Origin: an uncultured Bacteroidales bacterium
Lineage (GTDB): Bacteria > Bacteroidota > Bacteroidia > Bacteroidales > Bacteroidaceae
Reading direction: 5' to 3'
Assembly: GCA_902779315.1 (NCBI GenBank)
Contig: CACZBC010000016.1
Span: forward strand, 1 to 42,986
DNA: 42,986 nucleotides
Part shown: piece after piece, positions 1 to 7,988 of the stretch
Layout: every line of letters begins with the position of its first letter
Numbering within the stretch: position 1 is the stretch's first letter
Translations under genes and position numbers: made by a program
Notes under the pieces: generated by a model
The model's input: only the letters and a program-made list of their open reading frames with translations
The model's database searches: none
Told to the model about the DNA's origin: nothing

Positions 1-292
1 CCGCACCGCTATTGACGAGGAAGAGACTGTAATCTTCATAACCGCTGACTTTGCCCAGACGATGCGCCAACTCCTTTTGTAAAGGGTTTTGCACAGAGTT
101 ACTGTAAAAGCCGAGTTTGCCAAGTTGATTGGTCAAAGCCTCTACATAATGCGGGTGACTATGCCCAACACTAATGACAGCATGACCACCATAAAGGTCC
201 AAATATTCCTGTCCTTCTGTGTCCCAAACCTTGCAACCTTTGCCTCGAGCAATGGTTACATTCATGAGGGGATATACATCAAAAAGTTCCAT
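1..292 (-). CDS. argD: Acetylornithine (or succinylornithine) aminotransferase ArgD, N-terminal part, cut by window edge
   Basis: The first 97 codons of a class-III PLP-dependent aminotransferase are visible; the rest lies beyond base 1. The translation starts MELFDVYPLMNV, then shows a WDTEGQEYLDLYGG segment, a GHSHPHYVEA segment and LFLVNSGA at the edge, all typical of the ArgD N-terminus. The enzyme transaminates N-acylglutamate semialdehyde to N-acylornithine in arginine synthesis. Bacteroides relatives are known to use N-succinyl rather than N-acetyl intermediates, so the acyl group is uncertain here. The ATG follows the argC stop with no intervening base (TAA-ATG), so the two genes should be translated from one mRNA. 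The PLP lysine is outside the window. Confidence 0.93.
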   Translation of the reverse strand, partial: MELFDVYPLMNVTIARGKGCKVWDTEGQEYLDLYGGHAVISVGHSHPHYVEALTNQLGKLGFYSNSVQNPLQKELAHRLGKVSGYEDYSLFLVNSGA

Positions 293-1258
293 TTAGAATG
301 CACTTGCTTTAAGGTTCAGTCCCATCCGTTCGTCGAGACCAAACATAAGGTTCATATTCTGTACAGCCTGCCCGACTGCTCCCTTCAGGAGGTTGTCTAT
401 GCAGGATATCATGAGCAGTTGATCTTCGTATTTCTCCACGTAAACCACAGCTTTATTGGTGTTTACGACTTGCTTCATATCAGGGCTCTTCCTGACGAAA
501 TGCGTGAAGGCAGCGTCCTTGTAATAGTCCTCATAGACCTGTTGAACCTCTTCGAGAGGGAGGTCACACTTAGCATAAGCGGTTACGAAGATGCCTCTTG
601 TGAAGCATCCTCGCTGAGGAATGAAGAGCACACGACCTTCGTAACCAGGACAAAGTTCCTGCACCGTCTGGTTGATTTCCAGCAGATGTTGGTGCGTGAA
701 GGTCTTGTAGACGGAAATGTTGTCGTTTCGCCAAGAGAAATGAGTTGTACTGCCTGGCTTCTGCCCTGCTCCAGTACTGCCTGTAATGCCGTTCACATGG
801 ATGTCTCCACTAATGATGCCAGCCTTCAAAGCAGGCAGCATAGCGAGTTGGATGCAAGTGGCAAAGCAGCCAGGATTCGCGAGATGTTGGCAGCCTTTTA
901 TTGTCGAAAGATGCGTTTCAGGCAGTCCATAGACGAAATCATGCTCGCCTGCAATACGGAAGTCCTGAGCCAAGTCGATAATCTTGACATTCTGCGGAAT
1001 CTCGTGTTCCTTGAGGAATTGCTCGCTTTTCCCATGTCCGAAACAGAAGAAAACGAGGTCAACCTCATCAAAAGGCATTTCCGAGGTAAAACGGAGGTCA
1101 GTCTCGCCAATCAATCCTTCGTGAATCTCGCTGACAAGATTGCCAGCATTCGATTCGCTATTGGCAAAGACAATCTTCGCTTCAGGGTGCCCCAAAAGCA
1201 CTCTTATCAGTTCGCCACCAGTATAGCCTGCAGCTCCTAAAATCCCTATTCTTACCAT
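293..1258 (-). CDS. argC: N-acetyl-gamma-glutamyl-phosphate reductase ArgC
   Basis: This 321-residue enzyme catalyses the NADPH-dependent reduction of N-acyl-glutamyl phosphate to the semialdehyde, the third step of arginine synthesis, in the cytoplasm. The nucleotide-binding loop GAAGYTG is at residues 8-14. The catalytic cysteine is C131 in ANPGCFATCIQLA, and the HFSWRNDNISVYKTFTHQH stretch fits the dimerisation/active-site region of the family. Length is normal. The ATG start puts the Rossmann loop at its usual distance from the N-terminus. The gene lies in an operon between argG (upstream) and argD (immediately downstream). The 168-bp gap to argG carries a 22-bp-periodic repeat array, which is unusual inside an operon. 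Confidence 0.97.
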   Translation of the reverse strand: MVRIGILGAAGYTGGELIRVLLGHPEAKIVFANSESNAGNLVSEIHEGLIGETDLRFTSEMPFDEVDLVFFCFGHGKSEQFLKEHEIPQNVKIIDLAQDFRIAGEHDFVYGLPETHLSTIKGCQHLANPGCFATCIQLAMLPALKAGIISGDIHVNGITGSTGAGQKPGSTTHFSWRNDNISVYKTFTHQHLLEINQTVQELCPGYEGRVLFIPQRGCFTRGIFVTAYAKCDLPLEEVQQVYEDYYKDAAFTHFVRKSPDMKQVVNTNKAVVYVEKYEDQLLMISCIDNLLKGAVGQAVQNMNLMFGLDERMGLNLKASAF

Positions 1259-1276
1259 AGTTTTATCTTTTCCTTA

Positions 1277-1396
1277 GGTGTGTCTGAAAACGTGGCACGT
1301 TATGTTGCCCATCGTAACACTATATAATTGCAAACGTCACACTATACGATTGCAATCGTCACACTATATGATTGCGATTTACCCACGCCACGTTTT
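1277..1396. repeat. 22-bp-periodic intergenic array A (argG-argC gap)
   Basis: Contiguous 22-bp units run from 1277 to 1386 (1277-1298, 1299-1320, 1321-1342, 1343-1364, 1365-1386). They share a right half like TTGCAAACGTCACAC, and the left halves vary. There are no spacers between units. A perfect 10-bp inverted repeat brackets the array: AAAACGTGGC at 1287-1296 and GCCACGTTTT at 1387-1396. Related arrays lie at 7989-8130, 17485-17572 and 23909-24005. Function is unknown. No coding potential or promoter is evident inside. Confidence 0.85.
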
Positions 1397-1426
1397 TCGA
1401 CTTAACCTGTCGAGGAACAAATCCTC

Positions 1427-2629
1427 CTATTTCCTTTCGTCCGGATGAGCCAGATAGTATGCACGAAGCGCCGTTGAAGTCACCTTGATGAAGCCCTTCG
1501 CATCCTCGCTCGTCCAAGCCTTTGCCGTCTCTCCGTACTCGCCGAGTTTGTTCTTGACCAAGTCGTTGGGACTGTCCACACCTACCGTCTGGAAGCAGAG
1601 AGGACGGAGTTCGAGCGTCACTTCGCCAGTCACGTTTCTCTGACTGCTCAGGAGCATAGCCTCGATATCCGGCATAACCGGCTCCAGATACTGGCTCTCG
1701 TGCAGGAACATGCCGTACCAGTTCGCCACTTGTTCCTTCCAATATTGTTGCCATTTCGACAGGGTGAACTTCTCCAAATAACGATGAGCACCAATGATGA
1801 GCATGGGAGCAGCAGCCTCGAAGCCAACCCTTCCCTTAATGCCGATGATGGTATCGCCTACATGACAGTCGCGACCAATGCCATAACGGGCACCTATCTC
1901 TTCGACTTTCTGTATGGCTTTTATCTTATCCGAAAAGTGTTCTCCGTTGACGGAACATATCTCGCCCTTCTCGAAGCCAATCTTCAGGAGTTCAGGACCC
2001 TCTTCTGTGGGGTGCTTCAGGTAAGCGCTTTCAGGCAATCCCTGCTTTGAATCGAGGATTTCACCCCCGCAAATGCTTGTCCCCCAAAGGCCTACGTTAT
2101 AGCTGTACTTGAGTTTCGTGAAGTCGGCAAAGTAGCCGTTCTTGTTGAGATATTCAACCTCTTCCTGTCGCGAAAGGTTCCCATCTCGCGTCAAAGTAAT
2201 GATTTCCACACCAGGACACATCACCAGGAAAGTCATATCGAAACGTATCTGGTCGTTTCCAGCCCCAGTTGAACCGTGAGCGATGGCTGTCGCGCCAATC
2301 TCCTTAGCATATCTCGCAATTGCCAAAGCCTGGAAGATACGCTCGCTACTTACTGAGATGGGATAACAGTTATTACGCAAGACATTGCCGAACACCATGT
2401 ATTTCAAGGACTTCTCGTAGTATTCCTGAGTCACATCGAGGGTAACATATTCCTTTGCTCCAAGTTTGTAGGCGTTCTCTTCGTTAGCCTTGAGTTGCTC
2501 TGGACTGAAGCCTCCCGTATTGGCACAAGCGGCATAGACCTCGTAACCCTTTTCCTTAGCCAGATACATAACTGTGTAACTGGTATCCAAACCGCCACTA
2601 AAGGCGACAACTACTTTCTTCTTTTCCAT
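1427..2629 (-). CDS. argG: Argininosuccinate synthase ArgG
   Basis: This 400-residue enzyme joins citrulline and aspartate using ATP, giving argininosuccinate. The P-loop-like ATP pyrophosphatase motif SGGLDTS is at residues 11-17. Other family blocks visible are SVSSERIFQALAIARYA, AHGSTGAGNDQIRFD, the GLWGTSICGGE region and YGIGRDCHVGDTIIGIKGR. Length is normal. It starts 19 bases after the GNAT gene stop, so argR, GNAT, argG, argC and argD appear to be one transcription unit. I see no separate -7 element in front of argG. Confidence 0.97.
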   Translation of the reverse strand: MEKKKVVVAFSGGLDTSYTVMYLAKEKGYEVYAACANTGGFSPEQLKANEENAYKLGAKEYVTLDVTQEYYEKSLKYMVFGNVLRNNCYPISVSSERIFQALAIARYAKEIGATAIAHGSTGAGNDQIRFDMTFLVMCPGVEIITLTRDGNLSRQEEVEYLNKNGYFADFTKLKYSYNVGLWGTSICGGEILDSKQGLPESAYLKHPTEEGPELLKIGFEKGEICSVNGEHFSDKIKAIQKVEEIGARYGIGRDCHVGDTIIGIKGRVGFEAAAPMLIIGAHRYLEKFTLSKWQQYWKEQVANWYGMFLHESQYLEPVMPDIEAMLLSSQRNVTGEVTLELRPLCFQTVGVDSPNDLVKNKLGEYGETAKAWTSEDAKGFIKVTSTALRAYYLAHPDERK

Positions 2630-2648
2630 ATATTTATTGTGTCGTTTC

Positions 2649-3269
2649 TTATTCTATTCCACGCAAAACCAGCGTTCTCATCACATCCTTGATGACTTCG
2701 AGGGAAGTCGGCTCGCCCTTATGTTTATCAGGGTCCCACAACATACCTGTGCAAACACAGAACTTACGGTTCTTCGCTTCGAGGATATCATGATTGATAC
2801 ATCCCTGACAACCATGCCAGAAAGCATCATCATCGGTAAGTTGGTTGAAACTTACAGGCACATAACCAAGGGCAGTATTCATTTTCATGACGGCATCGCC
2901 ACTCGTCAAACTGAATATCTTGGCATGAGGCCAACGCAGACGAGCCAGCGTAAATGTATAATCCTTAATGCGTTTGGCCACTCCCAAACCCTGATAGTCT
3001 GGATGGACAATCAGGCCTGAAGTGGTGACGTAATGCTTGTTGCCCCACGTCTCAATATAGCTGAAGCCCACGAAAGTCTCGCCATCCAAAGCCAGAACCG
3101 CTTTGCCTTCGCGCATCTTTGTAGCTACATAGTCGTGAGTTCGCTCGGCAATACCAGTCCCACGCTTGCGTGCAGCCTCGCGAATGGTTTCTATAATTGT
3201 ATCGACATACTTTTCATGCTCGGCATCAGCTACAAGCACGCGTATGTCTTCAGGCTTTACATCTTTCAT
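2649..3269 (-). CDS. GNAT-family acyltransferase in the arginine operon
   Basis: This is a 206-residue GNAT acetyltransferase. The acyl-CoA-binding motif A is HPDYQGLGVAKRI at residues 89-101 (Q/RxxGxG/A type). The C-terminal part carries a cysteine cluster (FWHGCQGCINHD, then KFCVCTG) that is not part of the GNAT core. The gene lies 44 bases after argR and 19 before argG. That position suggests it supplies an arginine-pathway step, possibly acylation of glutamate (the role of ArgA, using acetyl- or succinyl-CoA). This is inference from context; the sequence shows only the GNAT fold. The cysteines could bind metal or be structural. Confidence 0.85.
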   Translation of the reverse strand: MKDVKPEDIRVLVADAEHEKYVDTIIETIREAARKRGTGIAERTHDYVATKMREGKAVLALDGETFVGFSYIETWGNKHYVTTSGLIVHPDYQGLGVAKRIKDYTFTLARLRWPHAKIFSLTSGDAVMKMNTALGYVPVSFNQLTDDDAFWHGCQGCINHDILEAKNRKFCVCTGMLWDPDKHKGEPTSLEVIKDVMRTLVLRGIE

Positions 3270-3313
3270 TAATCAAATGTCTCCTTATATATATAATAAT
3301 GTGTAGTGAGTCT

Positions 3314-3784
3314 TTATGTCAATTTGGGGAACAAGTCACGAACAACCGTCCCAGCTTCTTCCCTGTCCACACCTTCGGCCAGCACCACGATAACCGTATC
3401 ATCGCCTGCAACCGTACCAAGGAATGCAGGGTGCTTGATATTATCAACATCATAGGCAACCATACTGGCATGACCTGGAGGAGTGTGTACTACCATAAGG
3501 TTTCCAGAGAAATTAAGGCGCCACTTCGTCTGGTTGATTTCTTCCAATGTAGGCACAGGTTCGAACTGGCCTTCACGAGGCAACGCATAAACGCTAAGGC
3601 CGCTGCGTACTCTTACTTTACTGATACGCAACTGTTTGAGGTCGCGACTCAGCGTGGTTTGTGTACTGACAAAGCCTTCTTCTTTCAATGCGGCGAGCAA
3701 CTCTTCCTGACTCTCCAAGCTGTTCACGCTGACAATCTTGCGGATTGCCTGCATCCTCGCCTTCTTGTCCTGCTTCACTTGCAT
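3314..3784 (-). CDS. argR: Arginine repressor ArgR
   Basis: This 156-residue ArgR/AhrC family regulator has an N-terminal winged helix-turn-helix (about residues 8-72, recognition segment TTLSRDLKQLRI). Its C-terminal oligomerisation and arginine-binding domain (about 88-156) includes GTVAGDDT at 123-130, the aspartate-containing arginine site. It senses arginine and represses biosynthetic genes. It is the first gene of the operon, transcribed from a promoter with TATCTTTG at 3817-3824. Palindromes at 3832-3868 overlap the upstream half of that promoter, so autoregulation of the whole operon is likely. Length is standard. Confidence 0.96.
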   Translation of the reverse strand: MQVKQDKKARMQAIRKIVSVNSLESQEELLAALKEEGFVSTQTTLSRDLKQLRISKVRVRSGLSVYALPREGQFEPVPTLEEINQTKWRLNFSGNLMVVHTPPGHASMVAYDVDNIKHPAFLGTVAGDDTVIVVLAEGVDREEAGTVVRDLFPKLT

Positions 3785-3816
3785 AATATTATCTGCATTT
3801 TAAGGGTTAGCGAGTG

Positions 3817-3824
3817 CAAAGATA
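3817..3824 (-). promoter_or_regulatory. argR operon promoter, Bacteroidetes -7 box
   Basis: On the minus strand the sequence reads TATCTTTG, matching the Bacteroidetes -7 consensus TAnnTTTG. It lies about 33 bases ahead of the argR ATG. The -33 region falls within the palindromic block at 3832-3849, so a repressor bound there would block polymerase. Confidence 0.75.
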
Positions 3825-3831
3825 CAACTTT

Positions 3832-3868
3832 TTATGCAAACAAGCATAACTTTTCGCGCATAATATGC
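3832..3868. promoter_or_regulatory. Putative ArgR operator: two palindromes at the argR promoter
   Basis: TTATGC-AAACAA-GCATAA at 3832-3849 is a perfect 6-bp inverted repeat with an overall 18-bp span, the size of an ARG box. GCATAATATGC at 3858-3868 is a second perfect palindrome with a one-base centre. Further TGCATA-like half-sites follow up to about 3915. Two closely spaced 18-bp-class sites are the usual arrangement for hexameric ArgR. The half-site sequence differs from the enterobacterial box, so assignment to ArgR is inference. Confidence 0.55.
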
Positions 3869-3950
3869 ACTTTCTTGCGTAATTTTTTGCATACGGGATA
3901 CAAATCGCATGCATATTTCGCTATTTAACCTCAGAAATGTGACAAAAAAC

Positions 3951-5255
3951 TCATTCATCAAGGACGCGAAGCTGAACAAGCTCAATCTTCGTGGTAGTCT
4001 TCCTTGTTACTTTGAATTCCCAATGTCCGAACCGAACAGGTTCGTTGAGTTTGGGGAAGTTCTGGAACTCGTGAAGAATGAGTCCGCCCACAGTCAGGTA
4101 ATCATCACTCTCCGGCAAATCAAGGTCGAGCAACTCATTTGCCTGTGCTATTTCCAGCCGTCCGGAAAGCAAATACTCGCCTGGAGCAGTCTGTCGAGCA
4201 GTATAGTTCTTACTGTCGTGCTCGTCCTCTATCTCTCCGAAGATTTCCTCCACGAGGTCCTCCATCGTGACAATTCCGCTTGTTCCGCCAAACTCATCGA
4301 CAATAACTGCAAGCGAACGTTTCTGACTGATAAAGATGCCCAACAGTTTTTGGGCATTCATCGTTTCCGGCACGATTGGCACTTCGCGCACATGTTCTGT
4401 CCAATCTTCATCGGCACCCAAACCGAACATCTCTACCGTATGAATGTATCCAACGATATTATCTATGTCATCTTTGTAAACAATAATCTTGCTGTGACCG
4501 CTTTCCACGAACTGCGTGAGCAAGTCTTGCCGCGAGGTTTCGGTCGAAACGGCTACAATCTCAGTTCGAGGCACTATGCAGTCGCGCACTTTTACCGAGC
4601 TGAAGTCGAGCGCATTCTGGAAGATTTTCACTTCATCCTCGATTTCCTCGTCGTCTCCTGCCTTGTCAATATTGCTTTGTATCAAGTAGTCCAAGTCCTC
4701 TCGAGTAAAGGTCTTCTCTGTTTTCGCGTTCTTCACTTTCTCCCCGACCATCCAAAGCAGGAACTTTCCGAGTGAACTTGTGAACTTGCTGATTGGCCAC
4801 AATACTATATAGAATATGTAAGCAGGCAGAGCGAAGATGCGCATCATCCGGTTAGGATTGATGCGAAAGAGCGTCTTTGGCAGGAACTCGCCGGTGACAA
4901 GAACTATGAATGTGGCAATAATCGTTTGCAGGAACAGACAGAGCGCTTCGTTGGGACAATCACCTTCGGGCTGATGAATGCCCGACGGAATAAGGATAAA
5001 AGCATTGACTATCTTTGCCATCAGGATGCCATAAACAACCAGCGCAATATTATTTCCTATCAAAAGAGTGGAAATAAAACTATTGGGATGGCGATAAAAG
5101 GTGTCGATAAGACGCGACGAGAAACCCTGTTCCTCCCTATCCATCTCGAAACGCAGTTTGCTGCTCGACACAAATGCTATCTCCATTCCGGAAAAGAAGC
5201 CCGAAAGCATAAGGATAGCAATGGTGGCAACTATGACTGATGAATCTATTTCCAT
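3951..5255 (-). CDS. CNNM/CBS/CorC-HlyC family membrane protein (GldE-like)
   Basis: This is a 434-residue integral inner-membrane protein. The N-terminal CNNM (DUF21) domain, residues 1 to about 190, has hydrophobic segments beginning VIVATIAILMLSGFFSGMEIAF. Next comes a CBS-domain pair (about 210-340, including VRDCIVPRTEIVAVS and KSLAVIVDEFGGTSGIVTMEDL). A C-terminal CorC_HlyC domain (about 350-430) follows. The family includes magnesium/cobalt efflux proteins and gliding-associated GldE; which role applies here is not decidable. It lies 25 bases after lptC and ends the coaX-OMP-lptC operon, a recurring envelope cluster in Bacteroidales. Confidence 0.9.
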   Translation of the reverse strand: MEIDSSVIVATIAILMLSGFFSGMEIAFVSSSKLRFEMDREEQGFSSRLIDTFYRHPNSFISTLLIGNNIALVVYGILMAKIVNAFILIPSGIHQPEGDCPNEALCLFLQTIIATFIVLVTGEFLPKTLFRINPNRMMRIFALPAYIFYIVLWPISKFTSSLGKFLLWMVGEKVKNAKTEKTFTREDLDYLIQSNIDKAGDDEEIEDEVKIFQNALDFSSVKVRDCIVPRTEIVAVSTETSRQDLLTQFVESGHSKIIVYKDDIDNIVGYIHTVEMFGLGADEDWTEHVREVPIVPETMNAQKLLGIFISQKRSLAVIVDEFGGTSGIVTMEDLVEEIFGEIEDEHDSKNYTARQTAPGEYLLSGRLEIAQANELLDLDLPESDDYLTVGGLILHEFQNFPKLNEPVRFGHWEFKVTRKTTTKIELVQLRVLDE

Positions 5256-5280
5256 TTGCGATATGACAATTATCCGTTAA

Positions 5281-5889
5281 CTATTTCCCCCTTCCCTTTT
5301 CTGGAGGCGATGCTGGAGCGGCAACCTCTGTTTCCTTCGCAGGGAAAGAACCGATGGAGTTGAACACAGTGTAGCGCGTCATTTGCTCGTTGCTGTGAAA
5401 CTCCGTACCCTCCAGTTCGCGTTCGGGAGTCGTGATGTGCATATACTGCGTATTCCACATTTCGTGTTTGTCCAAGTCCCAAAAGAGCTCTTCCGTACGG
5501 AAAACATCACCATTTACGTTACGCACGACAACTCTTCCACGCAGTTCCCAAAGCTGTTGTCTGTGCAGATAGGCAGTATCCGACTGCACGAAGAGGTCAA
5601 TGTGGAACTTTTCATCGAAGCGTTCCATAAGCATGCCCTTCATGAACTTCCATGTCGGTGGTTCTCCTCCGCTACCATTGTATATATCCCACTCCTCGAC
5701 AACCATGTGATACCTCATCACGCCACTGTCGCTGATAAACGTGTTTATGCCCGTGGAATGCATGAAGAGGAGGGAATCCTTCGCTGCTAAGGGCTCTGCC
5801 AAATGCTCCACTTCTTTGGAACATCCAAAGGCGAAAAACTGAAGCAGGAAGAAAGAGAGAAGAAGACTGGCTGTATGGAAACGTTTCAT
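5281..5889 (-). CDS. lptC: LPS export lipoprotein LptC
   Basis: This 202-residue protein has an N-terminal lipoprotein signal ending FFAFGC, with the lipidated cysteine at C23. The body is a beta-rich LptC/YrbK-type domain (TGINTFISDSGVMRYHM, then ERFDEKFHIDLFVQSDTAYLH and VFRTEELFWDLDKHEMW). LptC joins the LptB2FG transporter to LptA for lipopolysaccharide export. The C-terminal tail is proline- and lysine-rich. The start codon overlaps the stop of the upstream outer-membrane gene by one base (TGATG), indicating translational coupling. Confidence 0.88.
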   Translation of the reverse strand: MKRFHTASLLLSFFLLQFFAFGCSKEVEHLAEPLAAKDSLLFMHSTGINTFISDSGVMRYHMVVEEWDIYNGSGGEPPTWKFMKGMLMERFDEKFHIDLFVQSDTAYLHRQQLWELRGRVVVRNVNGDVFRTEELFWDLDKHEMWNTQYMHITTPERELEGTEFHSNEQMTRYTVFNSIGSFPAKETEVAAPASPPEKGRGK

Positions 5890-7205
5890 CAGTTAATCTT
5901 ATACTTCACGAACCAGCGTTCGTTGAACGTCACACCGAGGTTGAGGAGCAAGTAGTCCTCCGTAATCATTCCACTTGCTGCGGACGCTCGTCTCATCCAT
6001 TGCACGCCGACATTGACGACAGAACGGTTATTATGCTTGTTCGTGATGGGCAATCCCGCACCAACACCCATGCGGAGCTCGTATGGTCCATTATGGTTGT
6101 TGACCTTGAGGTAAGGTGTCGAGAAGTTCACACCTGCACGATATTGAATGCGTTCCCAATATTTTCCAAATGGATCGGGAGTCCATTGAGTGCCGACGGC
6201 AATCTTCGTTCTGTCCTTGTAGTAGCCTTTCATGGGGACAAAGGCACTCTCCGTCTCGATGGGCATACGGCAATCCGACCAACGTTCGTAGTGCGCATCG
6301 GCAGCCACCAAGAGCGTGTTCTTGTGTTGCCAAGAGACGCCGAAACCGAAGGAGTATGGCAAGTCGAACGGAGAAGAAGCTGTGTATTTCGTGGTATCGC
6401 CTTTTTCCGTATAGATCAGGAGGGACGCGTCTTGAGCAATCTTATGCCCGATGCCGACGGATGCGCCAAGGTTCAACCAGTCCTGAGGTGAAAGACGAAC
6501 CGGATATTGCACGCCGAGGTCAATCTTATAGGTCTTCAGCAAAGCAGAATAGTCCTTGATTGTGCTGCTATATGCAGTAGAGCTGCCTACGCCATCTTCC
6601 TTGAAGTCCGGTATAAGCGAATGGTTATACTTTCCCCACATGAAGCTGAGATTGGCGCCCACAGAGAGTCCGCGATACACTTTCCAACCCAGGCCAATAT
6701 ATGCTTGGTTCAAGCCGCCGCTGCCTTCATAACGGTTGCTGTTGGTAATTGTCTGTGTCGTATTGGGATTGACTGCAACTGGAGATTCCGGCGAAGAGAA
6801 CTCGTATCCGATGCTCGTATAGGGCATGAAACCGATGGCAAGGCCGAGTCGCTTAGCAATATGCATACCTGCATGAACGTAATCGATTGATGCATTCTGC
6901 ACTCCTACCTTAGTCGAGCCCTGCTTCATTTGTCCGAAAGTGCCCCTCATGCCTACATCGAGGATGAGACTCAGCGAGTCGATGGCGGAATAGGAAGCGG
7001 GGTTGACGGTATTGACGCGATTGCCGATGCGCACACCAAGGCCGGCACCACCCATCGTCTTGTTGAAGCCATTAGACTGATCGTTGAGCAGACCGAGCCC
7101 GAAACGCGAGTATGTGGAGTTCGTGCTGCTTATCTGAGCCTGCATGGTCACGACGGAAAGGCAGGCCAACATCAGGCAAAGAAGGTTATTGTATCTGGTC
7201 TTCAT
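5889..7205 (-). CDS. Outer-membrane beta-barrel protein, OmpP1/FadL-like
   Basis: About 438 residues from the chosen ATG, with signal peptide MKTRYNNLLCLMLACLSVVTMQAQ. The mature part begins SSTNSTYSRFGLGLLND and continues with GGAGLGVRIGNRVNTVNPASYS, resembling the FadL/OmpP1/PorV-type barrels conserved next to coaX and lptC in Bacteroidales. Regular alternating strands run to an aromatic-rich C-terminus (RWFVKYKIN). An upstream in-frame ATG 12 codons earlier would put charged residues before the signal peptide, so I prefer the internal start. The gene overlaps the coaX 3' end by 20 bases and lptC by one base. The transported substrate is unknown. Confidence 0.82.
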   Translation of the reverse strand: MKTRYNNLLCLMLACLSVVTMQAQISSTNSTYSRFGLGLLNDQSNGFNKTMGGAGLGVRIGNRVNTVNPASYSAIDSLSLILDVGMRGTFGQMKQGSTKVGVQNASIDYVHAGMHIAKRLGLAIGFMPYTSIGYEFSSPESPVAVNPNTTQTITNSNRYEGSGGLNQAYIGLGWKVYRGLSVGANLSFMWGKYNHSLIPDFKEDGVGSSTAYSSTIKDYSALLKTYKIDLGVQYPVRLSPQDWLNLGASVGIGHKIAQDASLLIYTEKGDTTKYTASSPFDLPYSFGFGVSWQHKNTLLVAADAHYERWSDCRMPIETESAFVPMKGYYKDRTKIAVGTQWTPDPFGKYWERIQYRAGVNFSTPYLKVNNHNGPYELRMGVGAGLPITNKHNNRSVVNVGVQWMRRASAASGMITEDYLLLNLGVTFNERWFVKYKIN

Positions 7206-7920
7206 TATAGTCAAGTATCTTGTTGAGTCCTCGCGGAACAATATATTTGTCCGAGAAAATAATGTTCTTGATGTTCGTGTCGAAATTGATGTGGTCTCCG
7301 CCTGTCAGGAAAACGAGCAGATGCGGGAACTTGGAACGCATGGACTTAATGTATCCTTCGATCTCATACTTCATGCCTCTGAGCACACCACTACGGATGG
7401 CCGTCTCTGTATCATAGCCCATTCCAGGCACCACACCTTCCGCATCCACCAAGGGCAGACGGGCTGTAAACTCGTGCAGGGCTCTCAGACGCATTTGCAT
7501 GCCTGGCGCTATGTTGCCGCCCCAATAGTTGCCGCGAGCATCTATGACTTCGTAGGTGATGCAAGTGCCTGCATCGATGATGAGGAGGTCCTTGCCTGGT
7601 TTGAGCGAACTGGCGCCTATGACGGCTGCCAGACGGTCGCTGCCCAACGTCTCTGGTGTGCGATAGCGGTTCGTAATGGGAACAGGAGTGGCTGGAGAGA
7701 AACGCAGGATTGGGAACTGCAGGCTGGCAAGTGCTTTTTCCTCGCTTTCTGTAAGATTGCGAACACTAGCGACAATGCCTCTGCGGAAACCGTGTTTCTG
7801 CACAAACGCATCAAGTCCTGAGAGTTCGCCACTCTCCGACCGAACCACATCGACAGGCTCATCACCACGGAAAGCAACCATCTTAGTGACGGAGTTTCCT
7901 ATATCTATAATCAATTTCAC
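7186..7920 (-). CDS. coaX: Type III pantothenate kinase CoaX, GTG start
   Basis: This 244-residue enzyme phosphorylates pantothenate in the first committed step of coenzyme A synthesis. ASKHA-fold motifs are visible: DIGNS at residues 6-10 (phosphate loop), GSDRLAA at 93-99, DAGT at 116-119 and GGNIAPG at 134-140. I place the start at a GTG because DIGNS must lie about five residues from the N-terminus. Reading further upstream enters the promoter and then repeat array B. The GTG is only five bases after the -7 box TATCTTTG, so the mRNA is probably leaderless. It is first in an operon with the outer-membrane protein, lptC and the CNNM protein. Confidence 0.95.
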   Translation of the reverse strand: MKLIIDIGNSVTKMVAFRGDEPVDVVRSESGELSGLDAFVQKHGFRRGIVASVRNLTESEEKALASLQFPILRFSPATPVPITNRYRTPETLGSDRLAAVIGASSLKPGKDLLIIDAGTCITYEVIDARGNYWGGNIAPGMQMRLRALHEFTARLPLVDAEGVVPGMGYDTETAIRSGVLRGMKYEIEGYIKSMRSKFPHLLVFLTGGDHINFDTNIKNIIFSDKYIVPRGLNKILDYNEDQIQ

Positions 7921-7925
7921 GGGTG

Positions 7926-7956
7926 CAAAGATACGAAGAAGCGAGCAATATACAAA
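7926..7956 (-). promoter_or_regulatory. coaX operon promoter (-33 TTTG / -7 TATCTTTG)
   Basis: On the minus strand, TTTG (7956-7953), a 19-bp spacer and TATCTTTG (7933-7926) give a full match to the Bacteroidetes -33/-7 promoter. The GTG start of coaX (7920) begins five bases after the -7 box. Transcription would therefore start at or next to the initiation codon. Confidence 0.8.
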
Positions 7957-7988
7957 AGGAAATCGAAAGATTTTCTTTTTATTAACCT

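Noticed and set aside
89-1240. A 383-codon open frame on the plus strand opposite argC
   Set aside because: It is antisense to a clear argC, with no recognisable protein features and no promoter. It is a by-product of codon bias.
7206-7241. A 12-residue longer start for the outer-membrane protein
   Set aside because: It would add charged residues ahead of a normal signal peptide; the internal ATG fits better.
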